A stretch of DNA of 64,000 nucleotides from Thiomicrorhabdus sp033238645 (GCA_033238645.1 BQXR01000003.1:202256-266255), one strand, 5' to 3'; counted from the stretch's first letter, positions 51,112 through 60,125 are shown. The notes: a model not told the origin generated them from the letters alone. A program made the numbers and translations.

Positions 51112-53232
51112 ATGTCCATAAAAGTCAGAATGATTTTAGCTATTCTAGGAGCTCTTTCGCTATTGCTTGCAGGTAATATAGTGACCCAGACACTGATTAG
51201 CCATACCAATCAAACCATCTCAACCGTTATTAATGTGAATGGTGAAAAGCTTACTTTGCTTAATCAACTTAAAAACATCTCGGACAATCGAGAGATTGCG
51301 CTGTTGAATATGCTGTTGCTAGATGAAGAGATGGATAATTTTGATGACAAGATTGCTCACTATAATGAAAGCTTGAAGAAGAGTGCTGCTGTCTTTGGTG
51401 GCATATTGGATAGGTTTGATACGATACCTCTACAGGCCGAAGAGCGAGAGATTTTTGATCGGTTAAGAGCGGCGGCCGTTACCTCAAGACAGTCATTTGG
51501 GAGCTTGATTACAGCGATTAATGTTGGTTTTATGGATGAAGCTCAGGAGGTTTTACATAATGAGTTTGCCCCAAATTATAAGAAATTTTTAGCTGTTATT
51601 GACCAGTTCAGTGATTATGAAATTAAACAGAATAGTGATGCCATCTCTGCTCTGTATAGTATGCAAGAGCTTAATTCTAATCTTCTTTGGCTGGGACTTT
51701 TGATTAGTATCATACTTCTTTTAGTTGGCGGGTTTATTATTGTTAGAAGTTTGTTAAGGCCAATCAATGCATTGAGAGATACCATGGTCACTATTGGTCA
51801 GACCGGAGATTTGAATTACCGAGTGCAAGAGTTTGGTAATGATGAGATTACAGTAACCGTCCGTGCCATTAACAGTCTATTAGAAGACATTCACCTATCC
51901 ACGATAGGCGTAGGTGGTGTGCTCAAAGATATTGCAGAAGGTGAGTTTGATAGTCGTGTTGAAGGTAATCTAAAAGGCGATTTTCTTCGCATGAAAGAGA
52001 GTGTGAATTTATCAGCTGGTCAGATTAGTTCAGTGATGAGTATTCTAGAAACGACCGCTAATAACTTTAGATCCGGGATATTAGAGGTGGAAAAGGATCA
52101 CTCTGTTCAGCTTTCAGGTAAATACATTACTGTGTTACATGGTTTAGATCGTTCTGCCATTCGTATGAAAGAGACTATTGTCTCTATTGCCGAGACGTTA
52201 ACTAGTCTCTCAAAAGGGGACTTTACGGTGCGTTCTAAAGTAGAAGTTCGTGGGGATTTCATCTCTCTACAGTCGTCTCTAAATATTACTTTAGGGGATC
52301 TGGACCGCTTTGTTGCTGAAGTAACTGAGGTACAAACGGCTTTGAGCCAAGGGGATTTAACTACTCGTGTAACAGGGAGTTATAGGGGGAAGATGTCAGA
52401 GTTAAAAGACTCATTGAACCTATCGATTAATAACACCTCTTCAATGGTTGCACAGGTGAGCGTACTGACCACAGCCGTTTCGGCTGGTGCAGAAGAGATG
52501 GGTCAGGGCAATAATGATATCTCTCAGCGCTTTACTCAGCAAGCTGCGGCATTAGAACAGACCTCTAATTCGATGGAAGAGATGACCAGCTCTGTTCGTC
52601 AGAATGCCGATAACTCTTCCCAGGCTAATCAGCAGACCATTAAGGCACAGACTCAACTAAAGTCTGGTCTTGAGAGTATGGAGCATGCTTTAAGCTCTGT
52701 CGCCTCAATGTCAGAAGCGAGCCAAAAAATTAATGATATTATTTCGATTATTGATAGTATCGCTTTTCAAACGAATCTATTGGCGCTAAATGCTGCGGTA
52801 GAGGCAGCAAGAGCGGGTGAACACGGTCGTGGTTTTGCTGTGGTTGCGGGAGAGGTCAGAAATCTAGCTGGTAAGTCAGCAGAGGCTGCCAAACAAATTA
52901 AGGGATTAATTGAAAACAGTGTGCAGGTGAGTGAGCAGAGTAGTCGCTATGTTCAACAGACCAGTGATGCCATGACGGCAATCAATAGCTCAATGAGTGA
53001 GGTGAGTGAGATGGTTTCTGATATTTCAGAAGCAACATCTGAGCAGGCTGAAGGGATTGATCAAGTTAATGCTGCCGTACTTTCCATGGATGATTTAACC
53101 CAGAAAAATGCCTTGGTTATTCATTCAGTAGAAGAGTCGAGTCATGAGTTATTAGAGCATGTTGCCTCATTAAGAGAGGAGGTTGGTAAGTTTAGAGTGA
53201 GTCAATCTAACAGTGTTCAACTAACGTCATAA
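51112..53232 (+). CDS. Methyl-accepting chemotaxis protein
   Basis: 706 residues from ATG 51112 (GAGGG upstream). TM helix 1 at about 7-24, a helical periplasmic domain of four-helix-bundle type (about 30-188), TM helix 2 at about 191-211, HAMP (from about 212) plus additional HAMP-like repeats (DIAEGEFDSRVEGNLKGDF, SLSKGDFTVRSKVEVRGDF, ALSQGDLTTRVTGSYRGKM), and the signalling hairpin with the near-invariant tip IAFQTNLLALNAAVEAARAG and GRGFAVVAGEVRNLA. The string of HAMP-like units is a poly-HAMP arrangement. No pentapeptide CheR tether at the C terminus. Confidence 0.94.
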   Translation: MSIKVRMILAILGALSLLLAGNIVTQTLISHTNQTISTVINVNGEKLTLLNQLKNISDNREIALLNMLLLDEEMDNFDDKIAHYNESLKKSAAVFGGILDRFDTIPLQAEEREIFDRLRAAAVTSRQSFGSLITAINVGFMDEAQEVLHNEFAPNYKKFLAVIDQFSDYEIKQNSDAISALYSMQELNSNLLWLGLLISIILLLVGGFIIVRSLLRPINALRDTMVTIGQTGDLNYRVQEFGNDEITVTVRAINSLLEDIHLSTIGVGGVLKDIAEGEFDSRVEGNLKGDFLRMKESVNLSAGQISSVMSILETTANNFRSGILEVEKDHSVQLSGKYITVLHGLDRSAIRMKETIVSIAETLTSLSKGDFTVRSKVEVRGDFISLQSSLNITLGDLDRFVAEVTEVQTALSQGDLTTRVTGSYRGKMSELKDSLNLSINNTSSMVAQVSVLTTAVSAGAEEMGQGNNDISQRFTQQAAALEQTSNSMEEMTSSVRQNADNSSQANQQTIKAQTQLKSGLESMEHALSSVASMSEASQKINDIISIIDSIAFQTNLLALNAAVEAARAGEHGRGFAVVAGEVRNLAGKSAEAAKQIKGLIENSVQVSEQSSRYVQQTSDAMTAINSSMSEVSEMVSDISEATSEQAEGIDQVNAAVLSMDDLTQKNALVIHSVEESSHELLEHVASLREEVGKFRVSQSNSVQLTS

Positions 53233-53265
53233 ATACCGCAGATTAATCGTCTCTAAGGCTATATT

Positions 53266-53305
53266 AAACACCCCAGTAACATCTGAGTTGCTTGGGTGTT
53301 TTTAT
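53266..53305 (+). terminator. Terminator after the chemoreceptor gene
   Basis: AACACCC with partial pairing of CAGTAAC / GTTGCTTGGGTGTT, then T-rich. It also faces the convergent five-gene operon. Confidence 0.75.
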
Positions 53306-53337
53306 ATCTGGCTTTCAGTTATATTCTTGTTAGACCT

Positions 53338-53916
53338 TTAGTCAATATCCTTAGGAACAATAGAGAGTGAGTACTTAATTTTTTGAAAATTTTCACTGCC
53401 TAACTCTTTCATATCTACTCTAGACGGGATTATAAAAACAGGTCTATTATTTTGTGATTCAGTTATTACACTAGCCTCTATTTCGACATCTCTAATTAAA
53501 ATATCTATTTCTGAACCTGATGATGCTTGATCAAATGAGGTTTGAAGTTCTGCAACAGAGTTACCAATAAACTTGTTAAAGTCCTGCTTATTAACCGCTT
53601 TTGTTTTGGTCACATTAATAATGGCCGTTAGATCAGCTATTTTTTTCTCTTTTAGGAGTAATGTATTATTGATTCGACGGATCTGGATTTTAGATGCGGC
53701 TTTCTCTTTCAATTTCTCTTTCTCAAGAAGATCCTTAACGAAAGGATTCTGTTTTAGCTTTATTTTGTTATTAAAGCTCTGCTCTAACTGAGCCACCTTG
53801 GCTTCAAGTTCATCAATATTCTTGGCTGCTGTTTGAATCAGTTTTTTATCAGTGACTGACATTCGTTGATTTTTAGCAAATGTCTTCAGCTTGGCTGAGT
53901 TTATATTGGCAGGCAT
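53338..53916 (-). CDS. Coiled-coil protein of a five-gene unknown cassette (gene 5)
   Basis: 192 residues. Lysine-rich helices and coiled-coil (about 20-130, NIDELEAKVAQLEQSFNNKI, KEKLKEKAASKIQIRR). The C-terminal third has the same beta pattern as its upstream neighbours: DILIRDVEIEASVITES then FQKIKYSLSIVPKDI. No signal peptide or membrane helix. Family not recognised. Starts 23 bases after the stop of the preceding cassette gene. Confidence 0.72.
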   Translation of the reverse strand: MPANINSAKLKTFAKNQRMSVTDKKLIQTAAKNIDELEAKVAQLEQSFNNKIKLKQNPFVKDLLEKEKLKEKAASKIQIRRINNTLLLKEKKIADLTAIINVTKTKAVNKQDFNKFIGNSVAELQTSFDQASSGSEIDILIRDVEIEASVITESQNNRPVFIIPSRVDMKELGSENFQKIKYSLSIVPKDID

Positions 53917-53939
53917 ATTGGCTCCATTATCTTAGTGCG

Positions 53940-54182
53940 CTAATAAGCAGCAACTTTAATCTTAAAAAATGCTTTTTCTGAATGAGCATCAAGTTTTAGT
54001 ATTTGATTGTTTGGCAGTGCAGATAATTGTAAATTGGAAGATATCTCCACATTTATCTCAATCTCAATTTTTGAAATAGCGATGCCGTTGCGTGCAGAGC
54101 TTTTATTTTCAGTGGTGATTTGGCTCATCGTTGAACCAATCGCTGAAAACATCTCTTGGGGTGTTATCTGATTAGCTGCCAT
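53940..54182 (-). CDS. Small cassette protein (gene 4)
   Basis: 80 residues, no signal peptide. An N-terminal helix (PQEMFSAIGSTMSQITTE) is followed by AISKIEIEINVEISSNLQLS and a final strand AFFKIKVAAY. This looks like a short form of the neighbours at 54188 and 54751. Five bases separate it from the gene upstream, so the two are probably translationally coupled. Function unknown. Confidence 0.72.
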   Translation of the reverse strand: MAANQITPQEMFSAIGSTMSQITTENKSSARNGIAISKIEIEINVEISSNLQLSALPNNQILKLDAHSEKAFFKIKVAAY

Positions 54183-54187
54183 AATGG

Positions 54188-54682
54188 TTAGACCTCATTG
54201 CTGACTAACTCGGGGAGGTTTGCAGGCATAGGTACCGGCACCATCTCTACGGTGAGTTTACTATAGGCATTAATCGTTTTATTGTAACGACGTTCTTGAC
54301 GTACTTTTTTTGTCCCGACAATAATGCGACGTTTCTTATTTGTTCGACTGGTCACTTCTTCCTCAATTTGCATATCTAAAGAGACCTCTATTACCGTTTT
54401 AGAAAATTGATAGAAAGTAGGGCGAATACCTAAATTGAGCAGGGATGACTTATAAAAAGTGGTCTTGGGCTCACTTTTGGTATCAACCACATTACCCTGT
54501 GTATCTTTAATCTCTTTTATGGTATTGACCACACGAGGAACATCAGCCGTTTTATTAGCCAGTGTTTCCAGCATTTCGATAGAATTTGTGTCTAAAGCCT
54601 TCTGTGCAGCTGCAATTGATTGCGTCATTTTACTAACAAAATCAGCCAGGTCAGCTGATATTTCCCGATATTCTTCACTCAT
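54188..54682 (-). CDS. DUF2589-like cassette protein (gene 3)
   Basis: 164 residues. An N-terminal helix (LADFVSKMTQSIAAAQKALD), a VPRVVNTI strand, the core RPTFYQFSKTVIEVSLDMQI, a basic loop (TSRTNKKRRIIVGTKKVRQERR) and a last strand YSKLTVEMVPVPMP. It is a paralogue of the gene at 54751. The pattern of an N-terminal Ala/Gln-rich helix then a hydrophobic strand pair is reminiscent of DUF2589 proteins, but I cannot confirm membership. Confidence 0.75.
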   Translation of the reverse strand: MSEEYREISADLADFVSKMTQSIAAAQKALDTNSIEMLETLANKTADVPRVVNTIKEIKDTQGNVVDTKSEPKTTFYKSSLLNLGIRPTFYQFSKTVIEVSLDMQIEEEVTSRTNKKRRIIVGTKKVRQERRYNKTINAYSKLTVEMVPVPMPANLPELVSNEV

Positions 54683-54750
54683 ATTTCACCTCTGTATTTA
54701 ATATGATCTTGACTGGCCTAACGACAGGCCAGTCAAGGACACTACTTAAC

Positions 54751-55284
54751 TTAACTCGGCTCAACAGGAGCTGGTTTCTCAATACGCTTAATATCCACTT
54801 CAGGCAACATGCTCTCAGGTGGTGGAACAGGTACTAAGGTTACAGATAGCTTACTGGTTCCTTTAACCTCTTTACCAAACTTACGGTTGTGTTCTACATC
54901 CACCTTAATACTTGCTGAAACAGGCCCCCAACCCCCTTTAACCGAGGCCGATACGCCTACTTTGGTTGCAGAGGTAAAGGAGGTTTTAATATCCATAGAG
55001 ACTTCAATTTTTGTTTCAGAAAACTGATACCACGTAGGTTTGATAAAAGCGATCAAAGGCATGTTTTCAACTTTGATGGTATTAATGGTTGCCACAGGCT
55101 CTGAACCTGTTTCATCAATTGTTCCAACTACCTTAGGCACATAGGTAAATGTTTCATCAGCCAATGCCAGCGTTGTATTTAGTGAGTTTTTATCCAAAAT
55201 TGCTTGTGCTTTAGCAATACCCATTGCTAAATCAGAAACCATTTGTGGTAAGGGTACATCTAATAGTTCTTGTCCTACACTCAT
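54751..55284 (-). CDS. DUF2589-like cassette protein (gene 2)
   Basis: 177 residues. MVSDLAMGIAKAQAILDKNS helix, VPKVVGTIDE, IKPTWYQFSETKIEVSMDIK core, a Gly/Ser/Val-rich amphipathic stretch (KVGVSASVKGGWGPVSASI), then TSKLSVTLVPVPPPE and a Pro-rich tail. Segment-by-segment paralogue of 54188. Cytoplasmic by absence of a signal. Function unknown; the amphipathic strands suggest self-assembly or membrane contact. Confidence 0.75.
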   Translation of the reverse strand: MSVGQELLDVPLPQMVSDLAMGIAKAQAILDKNSLNTTLALADETFTYVPKVVGTIDETGSEPVATINTIKVENMPLIAFIKPTWYQFSETKIEVSMDIKTSFTSATKVGVSASVKGGWGPVSASIKVDVEHNRKFGKEVKGTSKLSVTLVPVPPPESMLPEVDIKRIEKPAPVEPS

Positions 55285-55308
55285 GATTATTACCTCGTTT
55301 AGAGTGGA

Positions 55309-55602
55309 TTAAAGACTTCCCGTTAATATTTTTTGGAAGCGTTCAAAGTCAATATTGACGCCTGAAACATTGGTTGCAGAAGATAGGTTTTTAATTTTAT
55401 TTGCCTGAGCCTGATTCGCGATCATCAGAGAATAATTGAGGTTAGGATCAATAAAAAAAACCTGCTGAGCAATCTTAGTTGCAAGCGTCATATCTGAGTT
55501 TCTCAGTTCAAGAGAGATCGTTTTGTCAAAAATCATAATAAATGGCTGTAATGCCGAGTCATTAACGATATGGGAGATCTTTGCCCCATAAGCATTTTTC
55601 AT
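55309..55602 (-). CDS. First gene of the unknown cassette (gene 1)
   Basis: 97 residues, family not recognised. Contains FIMIFDKTISLELRNSD followed by helices (TLATKIAQQVFFI) and a C-terminal SGVNIDFERFQKILTG. It lacks the strand pair shared by the other four and could be the partner or regulator. A 24-base gap to gene 2; ribosome-binding sequence AGAGAGGA precedes its ATG. Confidence 0.7.
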   Translation of the reverse strand: MKNAYGAKISHIVNDSALQPFIMIFDKTISLELRNSDMTLATKIAQQVFFIDPNLNYSLMIANQAQANKIKNLSSATNVSGVNIDFERFQKILTGSL

Positions 55603-56029
55603 AACATCCTCTCTTTGAGATTTGTGTAATACAGGTAGTACCTTGAAATGAATTTAAACATTCGATTACTAAAAGAGATGTAATTAAGTGCTTATATCAG
55701 ATTAAGTACTGTTGAGATACGACTAAATACTAACACTATTAGTGAGATAAATATAATAGAAAAGTTAGTATTTTAGCTAAATTAGCCAATTTAAACAGAA
55801 GATTGCAATGTGATTGTTGTAGATCAATAAATGAGTGATTTAACTCGTACTAGGGCTTAACTTGGTGTTAATTATGCTGTGAACAGGGATCGTCTTGTGT
55901 TTTACAGGGATAAAGTGAATATAAACAATATATTAGCTATATATTCACAATGAAGCGTAGACTTTTATTTGCCTAAATTAAGAAGTAAGCTCGGCTGTCT
56001 TACTTTGCAGAAATATTCTATCTTTAGAG
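55603..56029. other. AT-rich intergenic region upstream of the five-gene cassette
   Basis: 427 bases without any coding frame on either strand. It must carry the promoter of the reverse-strand cassette; several TATAAT-like hexamers are present but none can be singled out because the region is so AT-rich. Confidence 0.5.
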
Positions 56030-56632
56030 TTATATTTTTGTATTCTGCAAATCAACATCAGGTAGATGGTCGGCAACTTGCTGAATATCTTTGTTAGAAG
56101 AGAGGGCTTGTATGATTGTATCAAGCGGCTCTGTATAGATCTCTGGAAAATTTATGTCTCCTTCGATCAAAATTTGAAAAGCCAACTTTTCAGCAGGGGG
56201 GGTAAATTGTGCATTTATACCCTCCTTGTTACCGCGTGCATCCACTTTATACCAGCCAAACTTTTCTAGGTAGATCGCATTTAAACCATGCAAGCAGAAG
56301 GGTGGCTTATTCTCTGAGATTGTCAGCCGCTGATAGCATAAGCCAGCAGGGATACCATTCGCTCTTAAAAGAGCTGCTAGCAGGTGGCTTTTAGCATAAC
56401 AGTAGCCTGTGCCACAGTGTAAAATGTCCGAAGCTTTACAGGTGACAGGGTTCATCTTATAGTCCCAGCTATGTTTAATCTCATCACGGACAAATTCAAA
56501 ACAGTTTTTGGCAATCTCAATCTCTGTGTGGCAATTTTGAGCCAATCGCTCTGCTTGAGCGACCACTTGTGGGTGTTGCCAGTCGATGATCTTTGATGCG
56601 GCTAAATAGACTTTCATACCAGAGTGATTCAT
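56030..56632 (-). CDS. Transglutaminase-like cysteine protease family protein
   Basis: 200 residues, cytoplasmic. The transglutaminase-core triad is complete: Cys78 in CGTGYCYAKSHLLAALLRANG, His115 in FCLHGLNAIYL and Asp131 in WYKVDARGNKEG. Such proteins are peptidases or amidases rather than crosslinkers. It contains a poly-G-family sequence read on the opposite strand (56196-56202) coding for Thr-Pro-Pro. Substrate unknown. Confidence 0.88.
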   Translation of the reverse strand: MNHSGMKVYLAASKIIDWQHPQVVAQAERLAQNCHTEIEIAKNCFEFVRDEIKHSWDYKMNPVTCKASDILHCGTGYCYAKSHLLAALLRANGIPAGLCYQRLTISENKPPFCLHGLNAIYLEKFGWYKVDARGNKEGINAQFTPPAEKLAFQILIEGDINFPEIYTEPLDTIIQALSSNKDIQQVADHLPDVDLQNTKI

Positions 56633-56793
56633 ATATTAAATAATTCTAAAAGGATAAAGATAACGATTATAAGGACTTAAAAGTGGATGAGTGCAAAAAA
56701 TACAAATTACTCAAATTATTTTAGGGCAGTTTTCTCGGTATGGTTAGTCTCTTGCTGTAAAGGCCAGATTAGCAGGATTTAGCAGGTTATTAA

Positions 56794-57285
56794 GTGAATA
56801 TAAATACAGCATTAGCAGCCTACAACAGCCATTATGACTCTGGGCAAGCTAAAGCGGCCGAGACAATTGAGAGTAACGCTTCTTTAGAGGCTAAAGTTGC
56901 CACCAATATTCACAAAGATAAAAGCCTTGAGATTAGTCAAGAGGGCTTAAGGTTTCTCGCCAGTGGGCAGGAGACTATGTCTCGCTACAATATTCAAGAT
57001 GCTTCTCCTAGAGAGATTGCTGCAATGAGTTTAGAGCTTTATGACAATAAGGTGATCTCATTGGAAGAGCACGCTATGCTCTCTTTTCAACCTGAGCTAA
57101 ATGCCGAACAGTTTGAAGATATTTTTGGTAAAGCAGCGGAGCCAGATGAGGCGCGTGACTTTATTGTTGAATGGCAGAATAAATTGAATGAACAAAGAAG
57201 TGGTGGCACACCACTAGAATTTAGTAAAAATACACAACAGATAATCCATCTATTGAATAACCTCCAGAGCATGTCTGAAGGTTGA
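56794..57285 (+). CDS. Conserved-looking hypothetical protein
   Basis: 163 residues with a GTG start and AGG eight bases upstream. No signal or membrane helix. Tyr/Ser/Ala-rich N terminus, then LEISQEGLRFLASGQETMSR, DASPREIAAMSLELYDNK and VISLEEHAMLSFQPEL; helical throughout. The LEISQEG motif resembles short motifs found in flagellar and secretion-related small proteins, but I do not recognise the family. Single gene facing a DUF2059 gene. Confidence 0.7.
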   Translation: MNINTALAAYNSHYDSGQAKAAETIESNASLEAKVATNIHKDKSLEISQEGLRFLASGQETMSRYNIQDASPREIAAMSLELYDNKVISLEEHAMLSFQPELNAEQFEDIFGKAAEPDEARDFIVEWQNKLNEQRSGGTPLEFSKNTQQIIHLLNNLQSMSEG

Positions 57286-57330
57286 ATGGGTTAACAAAAT
57301 AGGTAGAAGAGAGCAATTCTACAGAGAGTC

Positions 57331-57753
57331 CTACTTAGCTCTGGCTTGTACTTCTTTCTTTAAGTCTTCTTGGATACGCTTCATCTCACCTTGAATGATT
57401 GGCACTACATCCGCCATATACAATCTCATCTTATTTAAAGAAGAACGGCCTTCTGGTTTTCTCATAAACTCCACAAAAGCCAATAGCTCCTTTTCAGTTA
57501 AGTGTTTTTTTAGACTCGCCTTAGCACCTGAGGTTATTTTATTGAGGTCGACACGATTATTCATAATATCAACAAACTGGAGACGCTGATTTTCAGGCAG
57601 TCTTGCAGAGATCTGCGTCACCATCCCCTTCCAAGTATCTTTAAAGTTAATTAATGAGAAATACTCATCAGCAAGTGCTTGCTTAGTGTCACTGTTTCCT
57701 GCGGTTGCAGAAAGAGAGAAAAGTAAAAGAGTGGCAATTAGAAGTTTTTTCAT
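57331..57753 (-). CDS. DUF2059-family secreted protein
   Basis: 140 residues from ATG 57753 (AGGAAAC upstream). Signal peptide 1-18 (LLFSLSATA), then an all-helical mature part with FVEFMRKPEGRSSLNKM, the DUF2059 core. Periplasmic; function unknown. The longer frame upstream lacks a ribosome-binding site. Confidence 0.82.
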   Translation of the reverse strand: MKKLLIATLLLFSLSATAGNSDTKQALADEYFSLINFKDTWKGMVTQISARLPENQRLQFVDIMNNRVDLNKITSGAKASLKKHLTEKELLAFVEFMRKPEGRSSLNKMRLYMADVVPIIQGEMKRIQEDLKKEVQARAK

Positions 57754-58142
57754 TGAGTTTCCTAATAATTTAATGAGAGGCAAGGCGTGCAATAAATGGA
57801 TCAGCACCATAAAAGTTTATCCATTATGCCAATTAATATAAAACCTGTAGAGTTTTTTTGCGTATTTTATAGAGCTAACGATCGAGACCCTCTAATAGGC
57901 AAGACTAGTGGCCGCCAATTTGTATAAAAGAGCCAATCTAAGGCAACGGCTGATGCTGCAACGGTTTAGATTATTGTGCTACTGGACATAGAGTCACCAG
58001 GCTAAGTTATTTTAATACGTATAATATCTCGGTAACTGGCACGGGTAAAATTTATGCTTTGGTATTTGAACAGGGGGGGTAGTTCTATCGATTGTTGTCG
58101 CATAAAATGCTTTTTACAAAAAAACTTAAGAAGGAGTCTCTT
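57754..58142. other. Intergenic region with a poly-G copy
   Basis: 389 bases, no supported gene. Contains the copy at 58064-58079 and a TATAAT hexamer at 58019-58024 that could serve the gene at 58143. Confidence 0.45.
58064..58079 (+). repeat. Poly-G repeat copy, ATTTGAACA + G7
   Basis: Good consensus member followed by TAG, about 64 bases before the next start codon. Confidence 0.75.
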
Positions 58143-58520
58143 ATGTCAGATACAACCGACTATGATTTTAGTAACGGGTTTACTCAATTAGCCACCATTA
58201 TTCAACACCATCAACAGCCTAGTTTTGCAGCAGAACTACAGAAGGGCATTGCCAAGTTAACTTTAGCAGAACTGCCTCTACAAAAGGGTTTACAGCAGAG
58301 CAGTGTCGCTTTGGATGATGATCTTTCGGTTATGCTTCGCACGATTAAACATGAGGGCTGTGTGATTAAAGCAGTGGCGGCAATCTCTTATAACGGGATG
58401 ATTGCAGGCTGTAGTTGTGCCGATGATCCAACCCCTTTGAACCTGATTACGGAGATGTGTGAGGTTGAGTTATTAATGGATACCATCACGGGTATGAGTC
58501 TAGTTACTCTATTAGAGTAA
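58143..58520 (+). CDS. Hypothetical protein with a Cys-Ser-Cys motif
   Basis: 125 residues from ATG 58143 with AAGGAG 7 bases upstream. Features: SFAAELQKGIAKLTLAELPL, HEGCVIKAVAAISYNGMIAGCSCADDPTP and a hydrophobic C-terminal strand pair. The CSC and DDPTP segment looks like a possible metal or thiol site. Family not recognised. Its stop is immediately adjacent to the stop of the convergent AlkD gene. Confidence 0.7.
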   Translation: MSDTTDYDFSNGFTQLATIIQHHQQPSFAAELQKGIAKLTLAELPLQKGLQQSSVALDDDLSVMLRTIKHEGCVIKAVAAISYNGMIAGCSCADDPTPLNLITEMCEVELLMDTITGMSLVTLLE

Positions 58521-59291
58521 TCAGATTTCACCACGAAGGTACTGCTGGTAGAGTGGTTTAGGGAATTTCTCAATGGCGTAACGTAACATGGTTCTGGGCA
58601 TTGTTTGATAGCGTGGTTTTAAAAAAGCTTCTTCTACGGCTCGGTCTCGATTACCAATCTCTCTTAACATCCAGCCAACCGCTTTATGAATGAGGTCATG
58701 TTGATCTGCTAGTAGCAGCTCGGCAATTTGTAGCGTCTCACTAAACTGCTGTTGTTTAATAAAGTAGAAGCTGGCTATGATGGCAATTCTACGTTGCCAC
58801 AGGTCATCTGATTGAGCCAGTTCCAGTAGAATACTACGGTCTCTATTCATCAGATAAGCACCAACGATGTAGGGTGCGGAGCTATCGACAAGATCCCAGT
58901 TATTGATAAATTGGGTATGTGAAAGATAGAGATCAAAGACCTGTTTTTGCACATCACTCTGCTTAACTTGTAAGACTTTATTAAACTCAGCCTTCTGATT
59001 AAAGTGCTGAATTAAAAGCAATAAAGCAAACAGACGAATCTCGTGATACTTAGATTTGAGAAGTTGCTGGGTGGTATCTAAAGAGGCTGTTTTAAACTGT
59101 TTGACCGCTTTGCGAATGACTGGCACGCGAATGCCCAGAAAAACATCACCATAGCCATATTGACCTTTTTTAGTTTTAAAGAAGCGCTGAGAATGTTCTG
59201 CTACTTCTGGGTTAGCCAAATATTTCAAATACTTAGTAATGACTTCTGTAGAGACGTCTAATACATTACTTACGTTGAGGCTTGGTGTCAT
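58521..59291 (-). CDS. AlkD-type DNA alkylation repair protein
   Basis: 256 residues of HEAT-like repeats, the fold of AlkC/AlkD DNA glycosylases acting on N3-/N7-alkylpurines. Signatures include FFKTKKGQYGYGDVFLGIRVPVIRK, the NWDLVDSSAPYIVG segment with the catalytic Asp, RRIAIIASFYFI and KAVGWMLREIG. Convergent with the gene at 58143, with zero spacing between the stops. Confidence 0.9.
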   Translation of the reverse strand: MTPSLNVSNVLDVSTEVITKYLKYLANPEVAEHSQRFFKTKKGQYGYGDVFLGIRVPVIRKAVKQFKTASLDTTQQLLKSKYHEIRLFALLLLIQHFNQKAEFNKVLQVKQSDVQKQVFDLYLSHTQFINNWDLVDSSAPYIVGAYLMNRDRSILLELAQSDDLWQRRIAIIASFYFIKQQQFSETLQIAELLLADQHDLIHKAVGWMLREIGNRDRAVEEAFLKPRYQTMPRTMLRYAIEKFPKPLYQQYLRGEI

Positions 59292-59309
59292 GACTAAGCA
59301 CTCCTTTGA

Positions 59310-60125
59310 TTACAAACGCTCGGTAATGATAATACCATCTTCAACCGTCTCACTAGGGTGATTGATGATTTTCTCACCCTCACTTAAGCCAGATAGGATT
59401 TGTATCGTCAGGCCATTACGTTGCCCGATTGTCACTACTTTACGAACCGCTGTTCAAAGGTGAGACAAAATCAGAGATAATTAACACACTCTGTTCTTCA
59501 ACGCCAAGCGCTGAGATTTTTGTAAAACCAACGGGTTCAACTAAACGTACTAAGCCCTCTAAAGGTTGATCTCCCCCCCAACGATCAAATAGCACTTTCA
59601 TCCCAGGTTTGATTTTAACGGCATCGGCAGAGAGCAGATCTACCTCAACCTCTAAGGCAGACGGATCTCCAATCTCAAGCAGAGCTTCACCTGTACTGAC
59701 AGGGCCTTTGTATTGACGAGCGATCTTAAGAATCTTGCCATCAATTGGTGAGGTGATAATTACCTTCTCTTTCACTTTACTATTTGGCTGTGTAGCAGAG
59801 TAGGCCAGTGTGGTTTGGGCGGATTCTAGTTCGTATTTAGTGACATCTTCTTTAAACTTAGCAGAGCGTTTATCGGCATTGCTGCTTAAAGCGGCTGTTT
59901 TAGCCTTGTCGAAAGTACCCTGTGAGATCAAACCTTTTTTGAGCAGGGGGGGTATAGCGTTGTACATCATCATTAGCCAGTTTTTCAGCGGCAGAGATTG
60001 ATTTTACCTGCGCCTTAGCCGCTTGTAGTGCTGCTTGAGCAGCTGAGACTTTGGCCTCGGCCTGTGCACGGCTACGGGCATCTAGTACTTGCGAAGCCAG
60101 TGGCGTAATACCTAACAAGCTCTGG
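59310..60125 (-). pseudogene. Membrane-fusion (HlyD-like) subunit of an ABC exporter, broken
   Basis: Reads LDARSRAQAEAKVSAAQAAL, then a frameshift at the poly-C/G tract 59946-59952, then LLKKGLISQGTFDKA, PIDGKILKIARQYKGPVSTG and FDRWGGDQPLEG, with another break near 59445 before ERL-stop. Removing one C from the 7-base tract restores Y-T-P-L-L-K-K, the family sequence, so this break may be slippage or a sequencing error. The N terminus is lost in a deletion that fuses it to the ATPase. Confidence 0.8.
59940..59952 (+). repeat. Poly-G repeat copy in the exporter pseudogene
   Basis: TTTTTTGAGCA + G7 antisense to the HlyD-like remnant; the site of its frameshift. Confidence 0.7.

Noticed and set aside
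58064..58082. Idea that TTTGARCA-G7-TAR is a conserved Phe-Glu-Gln-Gly-Gly-stop coding end
   Set aside because: It works at hypC and 58064, but other copies have 8 or 9 G or different flanks that break the frame, and most have no upstream reading frame.
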